From positions 1-64,000 of the forward strand of contig NZ_JAUQWH010000011.1 in assembly GCF_030757795.1 (NCBI RefSeq): DNA of 64,000 bases, read 5' to 3'. Below, in pieces: positions 49,731-59,104 of this stretch. Below the pieces are notes generated by a model. It saw only the letters and a program-made list of their open reading frames with translations. It searched no databases and had not been told where the DNA came from. The stretch comes from Actinoplanes oryzae (GTDB lineage: Bacteria > Actinomycetota > Actinomycetes > Mycobacteriales > Micromonosporaceae). The position numbers were made by a program, and so were the translations under genes. Numbering within the stretch: the stretch's first letter is position 1; every line of letters starts with the position of its first letter.

Positions 49731-51311
49731 TCAGCCGCTGCTGTCGAGACCGGCGTGGAACCGCAACAGCCGGACCTTGCTCTCGCCGAGGATCGGGCGC
49801 GCCTTGTCGATCAGGCGATCGAGTTCAGCGGCGCGATCCCGGCTCGGCCCGCGATAGGAGATGGCCGCCTCCCGCTCAAGCCACGCCGCGAGATCGGCTC
49901 TCGCAGTGGCACGCAACCGCTGATCCGCGTCCTCCACGAGCCGCAAGCCCGTGGCCAGCCGCTGCCACACATCGCCGCCGGTCAACAACCGATAGCCTGC
50001 GAACCGGATGTGCGGCGGGTTCGCCGCGCCGAGCAAGGAGCACAGGTCGGAAGGATCAACGGCGTCCGGGTAGCGCCGCAGGATCGCCACCGCCTGCCGG
50101 GTGACCGCCGCCGACTCATCGTGAAGCATCGGCACGAGCGAGGCAGGACGCGTGACGCCCAGGCGACGCCACGCCCGGATCGCCTCGACGCGTCCGCGGG
50201 CCTGAGGATGCGACAGCCACCGCATCACTACTTCGCCGTCATCGGACCTGCCGGTCTCACCGAGTCCGGCTATCACCGACGGCGCCGGAGTTGTCTGCGC
50301 CGCCAACCGCCGATAGTGCTCGGATGGTTCCACACCGGCCCGCCGCAGGGCCGACTGAGCGACTCCCCGCACCAGCGGGTGCCGATCGGTCAACGCCGCT
50401 TCCGCCACCGCCAGGTCCCCGCGCGCGATCAGGGCGCGCAACGCCTCCGCTCGTACCAGCGCAGTCCGGCTGGCAAGTAAGGCACGCAACTGTCCGGCAT
50501 CGGCCGCAGCGACCGCGACACGCGCGCACTTCATCCGGATCAGCGGGTCCTGCTCCCGGATTGCTGCTTCGATCAGCCGGTCCTGATCCAACTGACCGGC
50601 CGCGATCGCGGCCCGAAAAGCCGCTCGCCGAACCCGGCGATCCCGGGCCACCAGCAACAACTCCAACCGCGGTGCCGGCAGGTCCAGCAGCATCCCGTCG
50701 ACACGCTCGGCCAGCCAGGCGCCCTCACGCCGCGCCCCCAACGCGAACGCCAACTCCGCGAACAAGGTGAACGCCGGGCCGTCCGGCGGCGACGACCAGC
50801 CGGTCATCGCCGTCCGAGCCACCTGCCGTACCTCCGCCACCCGATCGCAGGCGCGCAACGCCAGCACCGCGACCGCGACCGGATGCCGCTGCTCGGCGAG
50901 CCGAACGACCGCCGCCTCGCGGATCCGCCCGTCGTGATGACAGCCCGCCACCACCAAGCGCAAGGTGTCGAGATCGCCGTCGACCAGGTCGGCGGCGATA
51001 CGGCGCGACCAATGCGGGGCCCACCACCAGCGCTGCCGCAAAGCCTCGTCGAGCGCCAGCCACCAGTTGACCGCCGCCTCACCAAGAGCATCCAGGGCTG
51101 CACCTCGCGCCGCCAGATCGCCATCCCGCGCCAACGTCAGCAGCGCGGTCGCCGACTCCGCAGGTCCGGCATCGAGGTCGGCACCACTGGCTGTCGCGTG
51201 AAGCCGACCCGGTGCCGCGAGCTCGGGCAGGTAGTCAGGCACACCGGGCCCGTCGGCCACGGTGCGCAGCCAGCTCCGCAGCGGCTCAATGAGCACCATC
51301 GCGTCGTTCAC
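49731..51311 (-). CDS. HEAT-repeat domain protein
   Basis: The 526-residue soluble protein starts at GTG 51311 (ATG 51299 is an alternative). It is built of two-helix HEAT-like repeats, for example TLRLVVAGCHHDGRIREAAV, LIEAAIREQDPLIRMKCARV, AEAALTDRHPLVRGVAQSAL and LVPMLHDESAAVTRQAVAIL. The final ~90 residues (ATARADLAAWLEREAAISY) form a different helical cap ending with FHAGLDSSG. HEAT proteins are scaffolds for protein or nucleic-acid contacts; no partner is evident. It lies between decayed mobile DNA and the Mrp operon. Confidence 0.75.
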   Translation of the reverse strand: MNDAMVLIEPLRSWLRTVADGPGVPDYLPELAAPGRLHATASGADLDAGPAESATALLTLARDGDLAARGAALDALGEAAVNWWLALDEALRQRWWWAPHWSRRIAADLVDGDLDTLRLVVAGCHHDGRIREAAVVRLAEQRHPVAVAVLALRACDRVAEVRQVARTAMTGWSSPPDGPAFTLFAELAFALGARREGAWLAERVDGMLLDLPAPRLELLLVARDRRVRRAAFRAAIAAGQLDQDRLIEAAIREQDPLIRMKCARVAVAAADAGQLRALLASRTALVRAEALRALIARGDLAVAEAALTDRHPLVRGVAQSALRRAGVEPSEHYRRLAAQTTPAPSVIAGLGETGRSDDGEVVMRWLSHPQARGRVEAIRAWRRLGVTRPASLVPMLHDESAAVTRQAVAILRRYPDAVDPSDLCSLLGAANPPHIRFAGYRLLTGGDVWQRLATGLRLVEDADQRLRATARADLAAWLEREAAISYRGPSRDRAAELDRLIDKARPILGESKVRLLRFHAGLDSSG

Positions 51312-51641
51312 ATCCCATGCCGAGCCTCAAATGATCACGGTGGCGTCATTCTGCAGCGTACCGATCATGCACACGAACGCATTACCGTCCGTCTCGCCCT
51401 CGCCGCCGGCACGAACAGAGGGTCTTCTGACACGTCGTCGAGCAGGTCGATGGGTTGACCCGGCGGCGGTCGCGCAGCACCGATCGTCAGCGTCCGCATC
51501 GACGGAGCCATCGACACCATCCTGGAAGCACGGATCAACACCATGCTGGACCTGTTGTAGAACGCCCATCGACGAGTGCCGTCCACACTTCGTGCGACAG
51601 AACCCCGAACAGGCGATCAGCCGGCACGGGTCGCCGGTCGC
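51312..51641. other. Intergenic stretch with decayed coding traces
   Basis: No convincing gene was found in these 330 bp. On the plus strand a frame interrupted by one TGA (about 51450) reads ERITVRLALAAGTN and then VSVRIDGAIDTILEARINTM, ending at a TAG near 51560; it could be the tail of a lost gene. Minus-strand frames here look like shadows of it. Confidence 0.3.
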
Positions 51642-52022
51642 TCAACGTCGGCCCTCCCGAGCCGGTTCGCCCGCCGCGCGTGGCGCCGGGTTGGCGGCCG
51701 TGCGGAGCTCGTCGGTGACGAGGAGGTCGTCGCGGCGGTGGCCGGCTCGGTAGGCGGCTCGGCCGACCATGTGGGCGGCGACCGGGGCGGTGGCCAGCTG
51801 GAAGATCAGGACCAGCAGCAGCGTCGTGATGTCGACCAGGTCGCGCAGGCGCAGGGCGCAGCCGAGCAGGACCAGGAGGAGGCCGAGCACCTGCGGCTTC
51901 GTCGCCGCGTGCATGCGGGAGAGCAGGTCCGGGAAGCGGATCAGCGCCACCCCGGCGGACAGGCTCAGGAGCGCGCCCGCGAGCAGGCAGGCCCAGGCGG
52001 CGGCGTCCAGGGCGGCGGTCAT
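51642..52022 (-). CDS. mrpG: Na+/H+ antiporter subunit MrpG
   Basis: The 126-residue protein has three transmembrane helices and the PhaG/MnhG signature LIRFPDLLSRMHAATKPQVL. The C-terminal 35 residues are a hydrophilic, Arg/Ala-rich tail. It overlaps mrpF by 4 bp and is the last gene of the operon. MrpG is a small structural subunit of the multi-subunit cation/proton antiporter in the cytoplasmic membrane. Confidence 0.93.
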   Translation of the reverse strand: MTAALDAAAWACLLAGALLSLSAGVALIRFPDLLSRMHAATKPQVLGLLLVLLGCALRLRDLVDITTLLLVLIFQLATAPVAAHMVGRAAYRAGHRRDDLLVTDELRTAANPAPRAAGEPAREGRR

Positions 52023-52279
52023 CGCGGCCTGCCGGAGAAGCGGGCCACGCTGACCGAGCCGACGAAGCCGAGGATCGACAGGACCACGAGGACGGGCAGG
52101 GCGGTCGCGTCGCGGGTGAAGGCCGCCTCGGTGGCGATCGCCACGACGATGATGGCCAGGAGCACGTCGGTGGCGACGATGCGGTCGAGGACGGACGGGC
52201 CGCGCACGACGCGGATCAGGGCGAGGGTGGCGCCCGTGGCGAGCAGGGCGGTGCTGAGCACGGCGACGGTGGTGATCAT
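52019..52279 (-). CDS. mrpF: Na+/H+ antiporter subunit MrpF
   Basis: The 86-residue protein has three transmembrane helices and the MnhF/PhaF core IRVVRGPSVLDRIVATDVLL, in which an Asp of helix 2 is important in characterised Mrp complexes. It overlaps both neighbours by 4 bp, as expected for an operon whose products assemble in fixed stoichiometry. Confidence 0.93.
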   Translation of the reverse strand: MITTVAVLSTALLATGATLALIRVVRGPSVLDRIVATDVLLAIIVVAIATEAAFTRDATALPVLVVLSILGFVGSVSVARFSGRPR

Positions 52280-52767
52280 GGGTGGCCTCCGAAGGCGCGG
52301 ACGATGCGGTCCTCCAGGTCGAGGACGCTCTGGCGGTAGCGGTCGGCGGCGGCCGCGTCGGGGACGCCGAGGACGTGCACGTAGAGGACGCCCCGCGCGC
52401 GGTCGGCCTCGACGACGAGGCTGCCCGGGACCAGCGACAGCGCCTCGGCGGTCAGGGTCAGGCCGAGGTCGGACGGCGCGCGCAGCGGCACCGCGATGAT
52501 GGCGCTGCGCGGGACGTGCCCGAAGCGGAAGGCCAGCACGGCGACCTGAACGCTGGAGACGACCAGGTCGGCGGCGAAGCGGCCGGCGAAGCGCAGCACC
52601 CCGAGCGGGTGGACGGCGCCGGTGTGCGGGACGGCCGGCAGCGGGAAGACCGCCAGGACGATCACGGCGATCACCGCGCCGCCGACGAGGGTGAGCGGGG
52701 TGAACGAGCCCCAGAGCAGCATCCAGATGACGGTCAGCCCGGCGGCCGCGACGGCCCGGGCCCTCAC
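52276..52767 (-). CDS. mrpE: Na+/H+ antiporter subunit MrpE
   Basis: GTG 52767 overlaps the mrpD stop (GTGA) and gives 163 residues. Two to three transmembrane helices (ILAV region near residues 10-55) are followed by the cytoplasmic domain with VPLRAPSDLGLTLTAEALSL and VPGSLVVEADRARGVLYVHV, the diagnostic MnhE/PhaE segment. The much longer open frame upstream is a shadow of mrpD. Confidence 0.92.
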   Translation of the reverse strand: MRARAVAAAGLTVIWMLLWGSFTPLTLVGGAVIAVIVLAVFPLPAVPHTGAVHPLGVLRFAGRFAADLVVSSVQVAVLAFRFGHVPRSAIIAVPLRAPSDLGLTLTAEALSLVPGSLVVEADRARGVLYVHVLGVPDAAAADRYRQSVLDLEDRIVRAFGGHP

Positions 52768-54260
52768 AGTCCTCCTCCGAACACCGCTTCGACGTAGCCG
52801 GTGCGCTCGAGCAGCTCCGCGGCGGCTTGGTCGCCGAGGGCGAAGAGCGGCCCGGCGGCGACGGTCAGGCCCGCCCCGAGCGTGACCAGGGCGACGGTCG
52901 GCCACACCATGAGCTTCGGCAGCGCGGTGCGGGGCATGTCGGGGTGCGGGGTGCGCCAGAAGGCGAGGTTCCAGACCCGGGCGACGGCGTAGAGCGTCAG
53001 CAGGCTCGTCAGCACCCCGCCCGCCACGAGCAGCCAGGCGAGCACGCTGCCGTCGGCGACGCCGGCCTGGATCAGGCCGAGCTTGCCGAGGAACCCGGAG
53101 AACGGCGGGATGCCGGCCAGGTTGAGCGCGGGTATCAGGAACAGGATCGCCAGCACCGGCGACAGCTTGGCGAGACCGCCCAGCTTGTCCAGGGCGGAGC
53201 TGCCGCCGCGCCGCTCGATGAGGCCGGCCGCCAGGAAGAGCGTCGTCTGCACGGTGATGTGGTGCACCACGTAGAAGATGGCGCTGGCCAGGCCGAGCTG
53301 CGTCGCGAGCCCCACGCCGAAGAGCAGGTAGCCGATGTGGCTGACCAGCGTGAACGACAGCAGCCGCTTGATGTCGGTCTGCGCCACCGCGCCGAGGATG
53401 CCCACGAGCATGGTGAGCAGCGCCGCGACGAGCAGCACGGAGGTCGCCCGTCCGCCGGGGAAGAGCAGCGTCTCCGTACGGATGATGGCGTACACCCCGA
53501 CCTTGGTGAGCAGCCCGGCGAAGACGGCGGTGACCGGGGCGGGCGCGGTCGGATAGCTGTCCGGCAGCCACGACGACAGCGGGAACACGGCCGCCTTGAT
53601 GCCGAAGGCGAGCAGGAGCATCGCCTGCAGGATCAGCCGCAGCCCGTCCGGCAGCTCGTCGAGGCGCGATGCCAGCTGGGCGAGGTTCAGCGTGCCCGTG
53701 GCGGCGTAGACGAGCCCGATCGCGGTCAGGAAGATCACCGACGACAACAGACTGACGACCACGTACGTGGTGCCGGCCCGGATGCGCGACGCCGTGCCGC
53801 CCAGGGTCAGCAGCACGTAGCTGGCGACCAGCAGGATCTCGAAGCCTACGTACAGGTTGAAGAGGTCGCCCGCGAGGAACGCGTTCGTCACGCCGGCCGT
53901 CAGCACGAGGTAGGCCGGGTGGTAGACCGACAGCGGCGTCTCCTCGCTGCCGTCGGCCATGCCCTGCCCGATCGAGTAGACGAGCACGCACACCGTCACC
54001 GCCGCGGAGACGACCAGCATGAGCGCGGCCAGCTGATCGGCCACCAGCACGATCCCCAGCGGGGCCACCCACCCGCCGACGGCCACGACCTGCGGGCCCT
54101 CGACGGTCGACAGCCACAGCAGGGCGCCCGACACCAGCAAGGTGACGGTCAGGACCGAGAGGCTGACCGTACGCTGGGCGCGCGGCCGCCGCGCCATCAT
54201 GAGCGTGAGGGCGGCACCCAGCAGCGGCAGCACCACGGGCAGCGGAACGAGCCACGTCAT
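52764..54260 (-). CDS. mrpD: Na+/H+ antiporter subunit MrpD
   Basis: The 498-residue protein belongs to the proton-pumping NADH-dehydrogenase ND2/4/5-like family with about 14 helices. Recognisable segments are FNLYVGFEILLVASYVLLTL (Glu in helix 5), FGIKAAVFPLSSWLPDSYPT (Lys), APAPVTAVFAGLLTKVGVYA and QTDIKRLLSFTLVSHIGYLL. These residues form the proton path. It overlaps mrpC and mrpE by 4 bp each. Confidence 0.94.
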   Translation of the reverse strand: MTWLVPLPVVLPLLGAALTLMMARRPRAQRTVSLSVLTVTLLVSGALLWLSTVEGPQVVAVGGWVAPLGIVLVADQLAALMLVVSAAVTVCVLVYSIGQGMADGSEETPLSVYHPAYLVLTAGVTNAFLAGDLFNLYVGFEILLVASYVLLTLGGTASRIRAGTTYVVVSLLSSVIFLTAIGLVYAATGTLNLAQLASRLDELPDGLRLILQAMLLLAFGIKAAVFPLSSWLPDSYPTAPAPVTAVFAGLLTKVGVYAIIRTETLLFPGGRATSVLLVAALLTMLVGILGAVAQTDIKRLLSFTLVSHIGYLLFGVGLATQLGLASAIFYVVHHITVQTTLFLAAGLIERRGGSSALDKLGGLAKLSPVLAILFLIPALNLAGIPPFSGFLGKLGLIQAGVADGSVLAWLLVAGGVLTSLLTLYAVARVWNLAFWRTPHPDMPRTALPKLMVWPTVALVTLGAGLTVAAGPLFALGDQAAAELLERTGYVEAVFGGGL

Positions 54261-54697
54261 CGCGGGGCCCCCACGGGCTGCGGAGCCGCAGAAGTGGCCG
54301 GGTCGTCGGACGTGTCGTCGTCGGCGCCCGAGCCCTCGTCGCGCTCGGCGAGTTCCATGATGCGGCGGTCCTCGACGTCGTCCTGCACCTCGTCGTGGCC
54401 GGACATGGCCCAGCTGCGGTAGGCGAGCGCCAGCAGGAACGCCGTCATCCCCAGCGTGATGACGATCGCGGTCAGGATCATGATCTGCGGCAGCGGGTCG
54501 GCCATCGCCCCGGCCGGCCCGTCCCCCACGATCGGCGGGGTGCCGGCCTTGCCGCCGAGCAGGATGAGCAGGTTGACCCCGTTGCCGAGCAGGATCATGC
54601 CCATCAGCACCCGGGTCAGGCTGCGCTCGAGCAGCATCGACACGCCGGTGGCGAACAGGATGCCGACCAGGACGACGTACACCAGGTTCGGGGTCAC
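54257..54697 (-). CDS. mrpC: Na+/H+ antiporter subunit MrpC
   Basis: GTG 54697 overlaps the mrpA stop and gives 146 residues. Three transmembrane helices match the NuoK/MnhC family, with LERSLTRVLMGMILLGNGVN and DPLPQIMILTAIVITLGMTA. The last ~45 residues are an acidic cytoplasmic tail (DEVQDDVEDRRIMELAERDE) that is longer than usual. It lies between mrpA and mrpD. Confidence 0.93.
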   Translation of the reverse strand: MTPNLVYVVLVGILFATGVSMLLERSLTRVLMGMILLGNGVNLLILLGGKAGTPPIVGDGPAGAMADPLPQIMILTAIVITLGMTAFLLALAYRSWAMSGHDEVQDDVEDRRIMELAERDEGSGADDDTSDDPATSAAPQPVGAPR

Positions 54698-57417
54698 GGG
54701 GTCACTCGCTCTTCCTCGTGGACGTGGTCCAGATGGGCGCCCAGGCTGCGCAGGATCTCCAGCACCAGGCCGATCACGATCAGATAGACGCCGATGTCGA
54801 AGAACACCGACGTGGCCACGTGGAGGTGGCCGAGCAGCGGCACGTGCAGGTCGAGCAGCGCGCTCTGCAGCACCTCTCCCCCGGCCAGGAGCGCCGCGGC
54901 GCCCGTACCGACGGACAGCAGCAACCCCCCGCCCAGCAGGAGGCCGGCGTCGACCGGGGCCGCCGCGTCGAGCTCCCGCCGGCCGCCGGCCAGATAGCGG
55001 GTGACCAGGGCCAGCCCCGCGACCAGCCCGCCCGCGAACCCGCCACCGGGCGCGTTGTGACCGGAGAAGAGCAGGTACACGGAGAACAGCACGATCGTGT
55101 GGAACACCAGCCGCGCCACGACCTGCAGGATGATCGACTGTCGCGGTTCCTCCGGGGTGTCCGCGGCGCGCAGCCAGCCCGGCCCGGTCTCGGCGGTGGG
55201 CACGTTCTGCTCGGCGCTGCGGCGTCGCAGCGACGAGCTGCGGCGGAAGATCAGGCTGGCCACGCCGGTGGCGGCCACGACCAGCACCGAGATCTCGCCC
55301 ATCGTGTCCCACGCGCGGATGTCGACCAGGGCGACGTTGACGATGTTGTGGCCCCCGCCGTAGGACACCGCGAGATCCGGGAAGCCGCCCGAGATGGGCG
55401 GGGCCGTCCGCCCGCTGACCGCCGCGTAGGCCATGCCCGCTGCCACCAGCCCCGCCGCCGCTGCCAGCGTCGCCCGCAGCAGCCGGCTGGCCCGCAGCGG
55501 CCGCGCCGAGAAGCGCACCGGCAGCCGCCGCAGCACCAGCACGAACATGACGATCGTGACCGTCTCCACCAGGAACTGGGTGAGCGCCAGATCCGGCGCG
55601 CCGTGCAGCACGAACAGCACCGCGACGCCGTAACCGCAGACTCCCACCAGGATCATCGCGGTCATCCGGTGCCGGGCCCGCGCGGCGATCAGCGCGGTGG
55701 CACCGACCACCACGCCCACGACCAGCTGCAGCGGCGTGTCCCACAGCCGCAGGCCGGTCGGGCGGGGCGCGCCGAGCAGCAGCGTGACGCCGCCCAGCAC
55801 GACCAGCGTCACGAGGATCAGCCCGAGCGAGAACGGCATCGACCCACGCTGCGACGCGCCGGTGACTTCGACGGCCGTCCGGTCGACCCCGCGCATGATC
55901 CGGTGGTAGAGGCCTTCTCCGCTGGGCAGCACCCGCCCCGGCCACGTGCGTCCGGCCCGTTGCCACGCGTGCACGCCGATGCCGGCACCCCACACGACGA
56001 GCGACAGCAGCACCGGCAGCCCGAAGCCGTGCCACAGGGCCAGGTGGTAGCCGGCGCCCGGGTTGAGCAGACGGTCGAGCCACGGCGCCATGACACCGGT
56101 TGCCACGCCTGCCACGGCAAGTACGGCTGCGGGCGCGACAAGGGCGGCGCTGAGCGGGCGCAGCGCCGGCACGTCCTGCCTGGTGGCGAAGGCTCCCCAC
56201 AGGAAGCGGAGGCCGTACGCGACAGTCAGGGCGGACCCGGCGACCAGCGCAACCAGCACCGCGGGGTGGCCCTCGAACGCGGCGAACAGCGCTTCCTTGC
56301 CGACGAAGCCGGCGAGCGGCGGAAGTCCGGCCATCGAGGCGACGGCGAGGACGGCCACGGCGGCGAGCGCCGGATGGGCGCGGCCCAGGCCACTGAGCTC
56401 CCGGAGGTCGCGGGTGCCGGTCGTCCGGTCGATGATGCCGACGACCAGGAACAGCGTGGCCTTGAAGAGCGCGTGCGACAGCAGCAGGACCATCCCGGCC
56501 AGGGCGGCCGCGCGCGTGCCCGCCCCGAACGCGACCGTCAGCAGGCCCAGCTGGCTGACCGTCCCGTACGCGAGGAGCAGTTTGAGGTCGGTCTGACGCA
56601 TCGCCGCCCACGCGCCCAGCAGCAGCGTGACCACGCCGGCGGTGACCGTGATCGCCCGCCAGCCGGGCACGGCGCCGAACGCCGGGCCGAGCAGCGCGAT
56701 CAGGAACACGCCGGCCTTGACCATCGACGCGGCGTGCAGGTAGGCCGAGGCGGGCGTGGGCGCCGCCATCGCCGCGGGCAGCCAGAAGCTGAACGGAAAC
56801 AGGGCCGACTTGCTCAGCGCGCCGAGCAGGATCAGCACGCCCGCCGCCGGCACCGTGGCGGCGCCCGGCAGCGGGCCGTTCGCCGCGATCTCCGACCAGC
56901 GGTACGTGCCCGCCGAGTGCCCGAGCAGCACGATGCCGACGAGCATGGCCAGCCCGCCCGCCGTGGTCACCACGAGGGCCTGGGTCGCGGCGCGGCGGCT
57001 CGCGGCCCTCTCGGCGCTGTGCCCGATGAGCAGGTACGAGAAGACCGAGGTGAGCTCCCAGAACACGTACGTGAGCAGGAGGTCGTCCGCGAGCACCAGG
57101 CCGGTCATCGCCGCGCCGAAGCCGAGGAAGACGGCGGCGAAACGGCCGTCGTACGACGTGAAGTAGCGCGCGCAGTACGCGAGGACGACCGCCCCGACGC
57201 CGCCGACGACCACGAGCAGGAGCCCTCGCAGCGGACTCATGGTGAAGGTGATCGTCAGGTCGAGGACCGGCACCCAGCGGTAGGTCTCGTGGGTGGCTAC
57301 AGCGGGAACGACAACCGCCGAGGCGGGCACGAGCGCCAGGGCGTAGAAAGCCCTGCGATGGGACAAAAGGGGCGAAATCATCGCCGCGAGGGCGTGCGCC
57401 AGCACCAGGCCGAGCAT
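54694..57417 (-). CDS. mrpA: Na+/H+ antiporter subunit MrpA fused to MrpB
   Basis: The 907-residue protein combines an ND5-like MrpA core (LTYVFWELTSVFSYLLIGHS, LGALSKSALFPFSFWLPAAM, APTPASAYLHAASMVKAGVF, RQTDLKLLLAYGTVSQLG), the MbhD/MbhE-like region (GAPDLALTQFLVETVTIVMF, NVALVDIRAWDTMGEISVLV) and a C-terminal MnhB domain (LFSVYLLFSGHNAPGGGFAG, FFDIGVYLIVIGLVLEILRS). The MrpAB fusion is common in actinobacteria and explains why no separate mrpB exists. The gene begins 17 bp after the response regulator gene, so it is probably cotranscribed with the two-component system. Confidence 0.94.
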   Translation of the reverse strand: MLGLVLAHALAAMISPLLSHRRAFYALALVPASAVVVPAVATHETYRWVPVLDLTITFTMSPLRGLLLVVVGGVGAVVLAYCARYFTSYDGRFAAVFLGFGAAMTGLVLADDLLLTYVFWELTSVFSYLLIGHSAERAASRRAATQALVVTTAGGLAMLVGIVLLGHSAGTYRWSEIAANGPLPGAATVPAAGVLILLGALSKSALFPFSFWLPAAMAAPTPASAYLHAASMVKAGVFLIALLGPAFGAVPGWRAITVTAGVVTLLLGAWAAMRQTDLKLLLAYGTVSQLGLLTVAFGAGTRAAALAGMVLLLSHALFKATLFLVVGIIDRTTGTRDLRELSGLGRAHPALAAVAVLAVASMAGLPPLAGFVGKEALFAAFEGHPAVLVALVAGSALTVAYGLRFLWGAFATRQDVPALRPLSAALVAPAAVLAVAGVATGVMAPWLDRLLNPGAGYHLALWHGFGLPVLLSLVVWGAGIGVHAWQRAGRTWPGRVLPSGEGLYHRIMRGVDRTAVEVTGASQRGSMPFSLGLILVTLVVLGGVTLLLGAPRPTGLRLWDTPLQLVVGVVVGATALIAARARHRMTAMILVGVCGYGVAVLFVLHGAPDLALTQFLVETVTIVMFVLVLRRLPVRFSARPLRASRLLRATLAAAAGLVAAGMAYAAVSGRTAPPISGGFPDLAVSYGGGHNIVNVALVDIRAWDTMGEISVLVVAATGVASLIFRRSSSLRRRSAEQNVPTAETGPGWLRAADTPEEPRQSIILQVVARLVFHTIVLFSVYLLFSGHNAPGGGFAGGLVAGLALVTRYLAGGRRELDAAAPVDAGLLLGGGLLLSVGTGAAALLAGGEVLQSALLDLHVPLLGHLHVATSVFFDIGVYLIVIGLVLEILRSLGAHLDHVHEEERVTP

Positions 57418-57434
57418 GGGTGACTACCTCCTGG

Positions 57435-58082
57435 TCAGGGCTCGATGAGCCCGGCGCGGATCGCGTACCGGGTCAATTCCTGGCGGTCGCGCAGGCCGAG
57501 CTTCGACAGGATGTTGGTGCGGTGCCGTTCGACGGTCTTGACGCTGATGAACAACAGCTCGGCGATCTCCTTGGTCGAGTGGCCCTCGGCGACGAGCTTG
57601 AGGACCTCCTCCTCGCGGTCGGTCACGGCCCGCTCGGGGATCCCGGCGCCCGAACGGGCCCGTTCGAGATAGTCCCGGACCAGCGCGGTCACCGCGCCCG
57701 GGTAGAGGAACGGCTCGTCGCGCATCGCGGCCCGGCAGGCTTCGACGAGGTCGCGGTCGGCGACCGCCTTCAGCACGTAGCCGGCCGCCCCCACGCGCAG
57801 GGCCTCGAAGAAGTACTGCTCGTTGTCGTACATGGTCAGGATCAGGATCTTGAGGCCCGGCTGGATCCGGGACAGCTCCCGGGCGGCCTGCAGCCCGGTC
57901 ATCCGCGGCATGGCGATGTCGAGCACGGCCAGGTCGGGCGGGTCGGCCTTGGCCAGGGTCACGGCCTCGGCGCCGTCCGCGGCCTCCCCGATGACCTCGA
58001 GATCGGGTTCGTTGTCGAGGATCAGGCGCACACCGCGGCGTACGAGGGCATGGTCGTCGGCGAGCAGGATGCGCGTCGTCAT
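57435..58082 (-). CDS. NarL/LuxR-family response regulator
   Basis: The 215-residue protein has a receiver domain (LLADDHALVRRGVRLILDNE, phosphoacceptor Asp55 in LAVLDIAMPR, Lys in YVLKAVADRD) and a LuxR helix-turn-helix (AVTDREEEVLKLVAEGHSTK, EIAELLFISVKTVERHRTNI, LSKLGLRDRQELTRYA). ATG 58082 overlaps the kinase stop (ATGA). Only 17 bp separate it from mrpA on the same strand, so it likely regulates, and is cotranscribed with, the antiporter genes. Confidence 0.93.
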   Translation of the reverse strand: MTTRILLADDHALVRRGVRLILDNEPDLEVIGEAADGAEAVTLAKADPPDLAVLDIAMPRMTGLQAARELSRIQPGLKILILTMYDNEQYFFEALRVGAAGYVLKAVADRDLVEACRAAMRDEPFLYPGAVTALVRDYLERARSGAGIPERAVTDREEEVLKLVAEGHSTKEIAELLFISVKTVERHRTNILSKLGLRDRQELTRYAIRAGLIEP

Positions 58083-59005
58083 GTCGTGACCCTCAGCGTG
58101 ATCTCCGTCCCCTGCTCCGTCCCGTCGACGGTGAGCTCCGCTCCGACCAGGAGCGCGCGCTCCCGCATGCCCCGGATGCCGGCCCCCTCCGCCGCGCCCC
58201 GCAGTCCCCGGCCGTCGTCGCGGACGCTGAGGAGCACGGTGTCGCCGTCACGGCACAGTCTCAGGTCGGCGTGGTGGGCCCCGGCGTGCCGGGCGACGTT
58301 GGTCAGCGCCTCCTGCGCGACGCGATAGATAACGAGCTCGGTGTCCTTGCCCAGCTCGGGCAGGTCCTTGCCCACGTCACGGCGCACCGACATGCCCACG
58401 GTGGTGAACTCGGTCGCCAGCGCGCGCAGGGCACTCGCCAGCCCGAGCTCCTCGAGCACCCCGGGCCGCAGCCGGCGGGCGATGCGGCGCAGCTCGTCGA
58501 GACTGTTACGGGTGCTCTCGACGGCTCCGCGCAGCTCGCTCCGCGTACCCGTGGTGTCGGCGACGCGCTTGAGGTCGAGCAGCACCGCCGTCAGCGTCTG
58601 CCCGATCTCGTCGTGCAGCTCCTGCGCGATCCGGTGCCGCTCGGCCTCCTGCGCCGACAGCGCCCGGGCCGCACTGGTCGCCCGCTCAGTCTCCAGCCGC
58701 GCCAGCATCGTGTTGAACGCCGTGATCAGCGCCGCCACCTCGCCCCGCCCCTCGGCCGCCAGCCGCGTGCCGGGCCGCAACAGGTCGATCGTCGTCATCA
58801 CCCGGGTCAGCCGGGCCAGCGGCGCCAGCCCCACCCGCAGCAGCGCGGCATTGGCGATCAGCACCACGAACATCCCGGCGAGCACGATGGCCGCCTCGGT
58901 GGCGCGCGCGGTGGCCGACACGGTCACCGGCGCGAAGAGCAGGAGAAGTGCCGCGACGGCCAGCACGGCCGCGTTGAGGGAGAAAATTCTCCAGAACAAC
59001 GACAC
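58079..59005 (-). CDS. NarL-type sensor histidine kinase with HAMP domain
   Basis: GTG 59005 (GGAG 5-6 nt upstream) gives 308 residues; the frame extends to 59041 without a ribosome binding site. Two transmembrane helices (about 8-30 and 37-57) with almost no extracellular loop are followed by a HAMP region, the HisKA_3 box AERHRIAQELHDEIGQTLTA (His131) and a HATPase_c domain (VAQEALTNVARHAGA, DDGRGLRG, GIRGMRERALLVGAEL). With so short an external loop it may sense membrane state or ions within the bilayer. It forms a two-component system with the overlapping downstream gene. Confidence 0.92.
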   Translation of the reverse strand: MSLFWRIFSLNAAVLAVAALLLLFAPVTVSATARATEAAIVLAGMFVVLIANAALLRVGLAPLARLTRVMTTIDLLRPGTRLAAEGRGEVAALITAFNTMLARLETERATSAARALSAQEAERHRIAQELHDEIGQTLTAVLLDLKRVADTTGTRSELRGAVESTRNSLDELRRIARRLRPGVLEELGLASALRALATEFTTVGMSVRRDVGKDLPELGKDTELVIYRVAQEALTNVARHAGAHHADLRLCRDGDTVLLSVRDDGRGLRGAAEGAGIRGMRERALLVGAELTVDGTEQGTEITLRVTT

Positions 59006-59104
59006 GGCAACTCCTCTCGCTCCCGAAGGGGTGTGCCTCAAGAGTGCCGTCCCACGGCCGCCGCGGCATCGGGGCTGACCCCCAACCCGCAGCGTCGCAC
59101 CCGC

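Noticed and set aside
54718-57423. 901-codon plus-strand frame opposite mrpA
   Set aside because: Antisense shadow of a highly hydrophobic gene, giving the usual Gln/Arg/His-rich nonsense translation.
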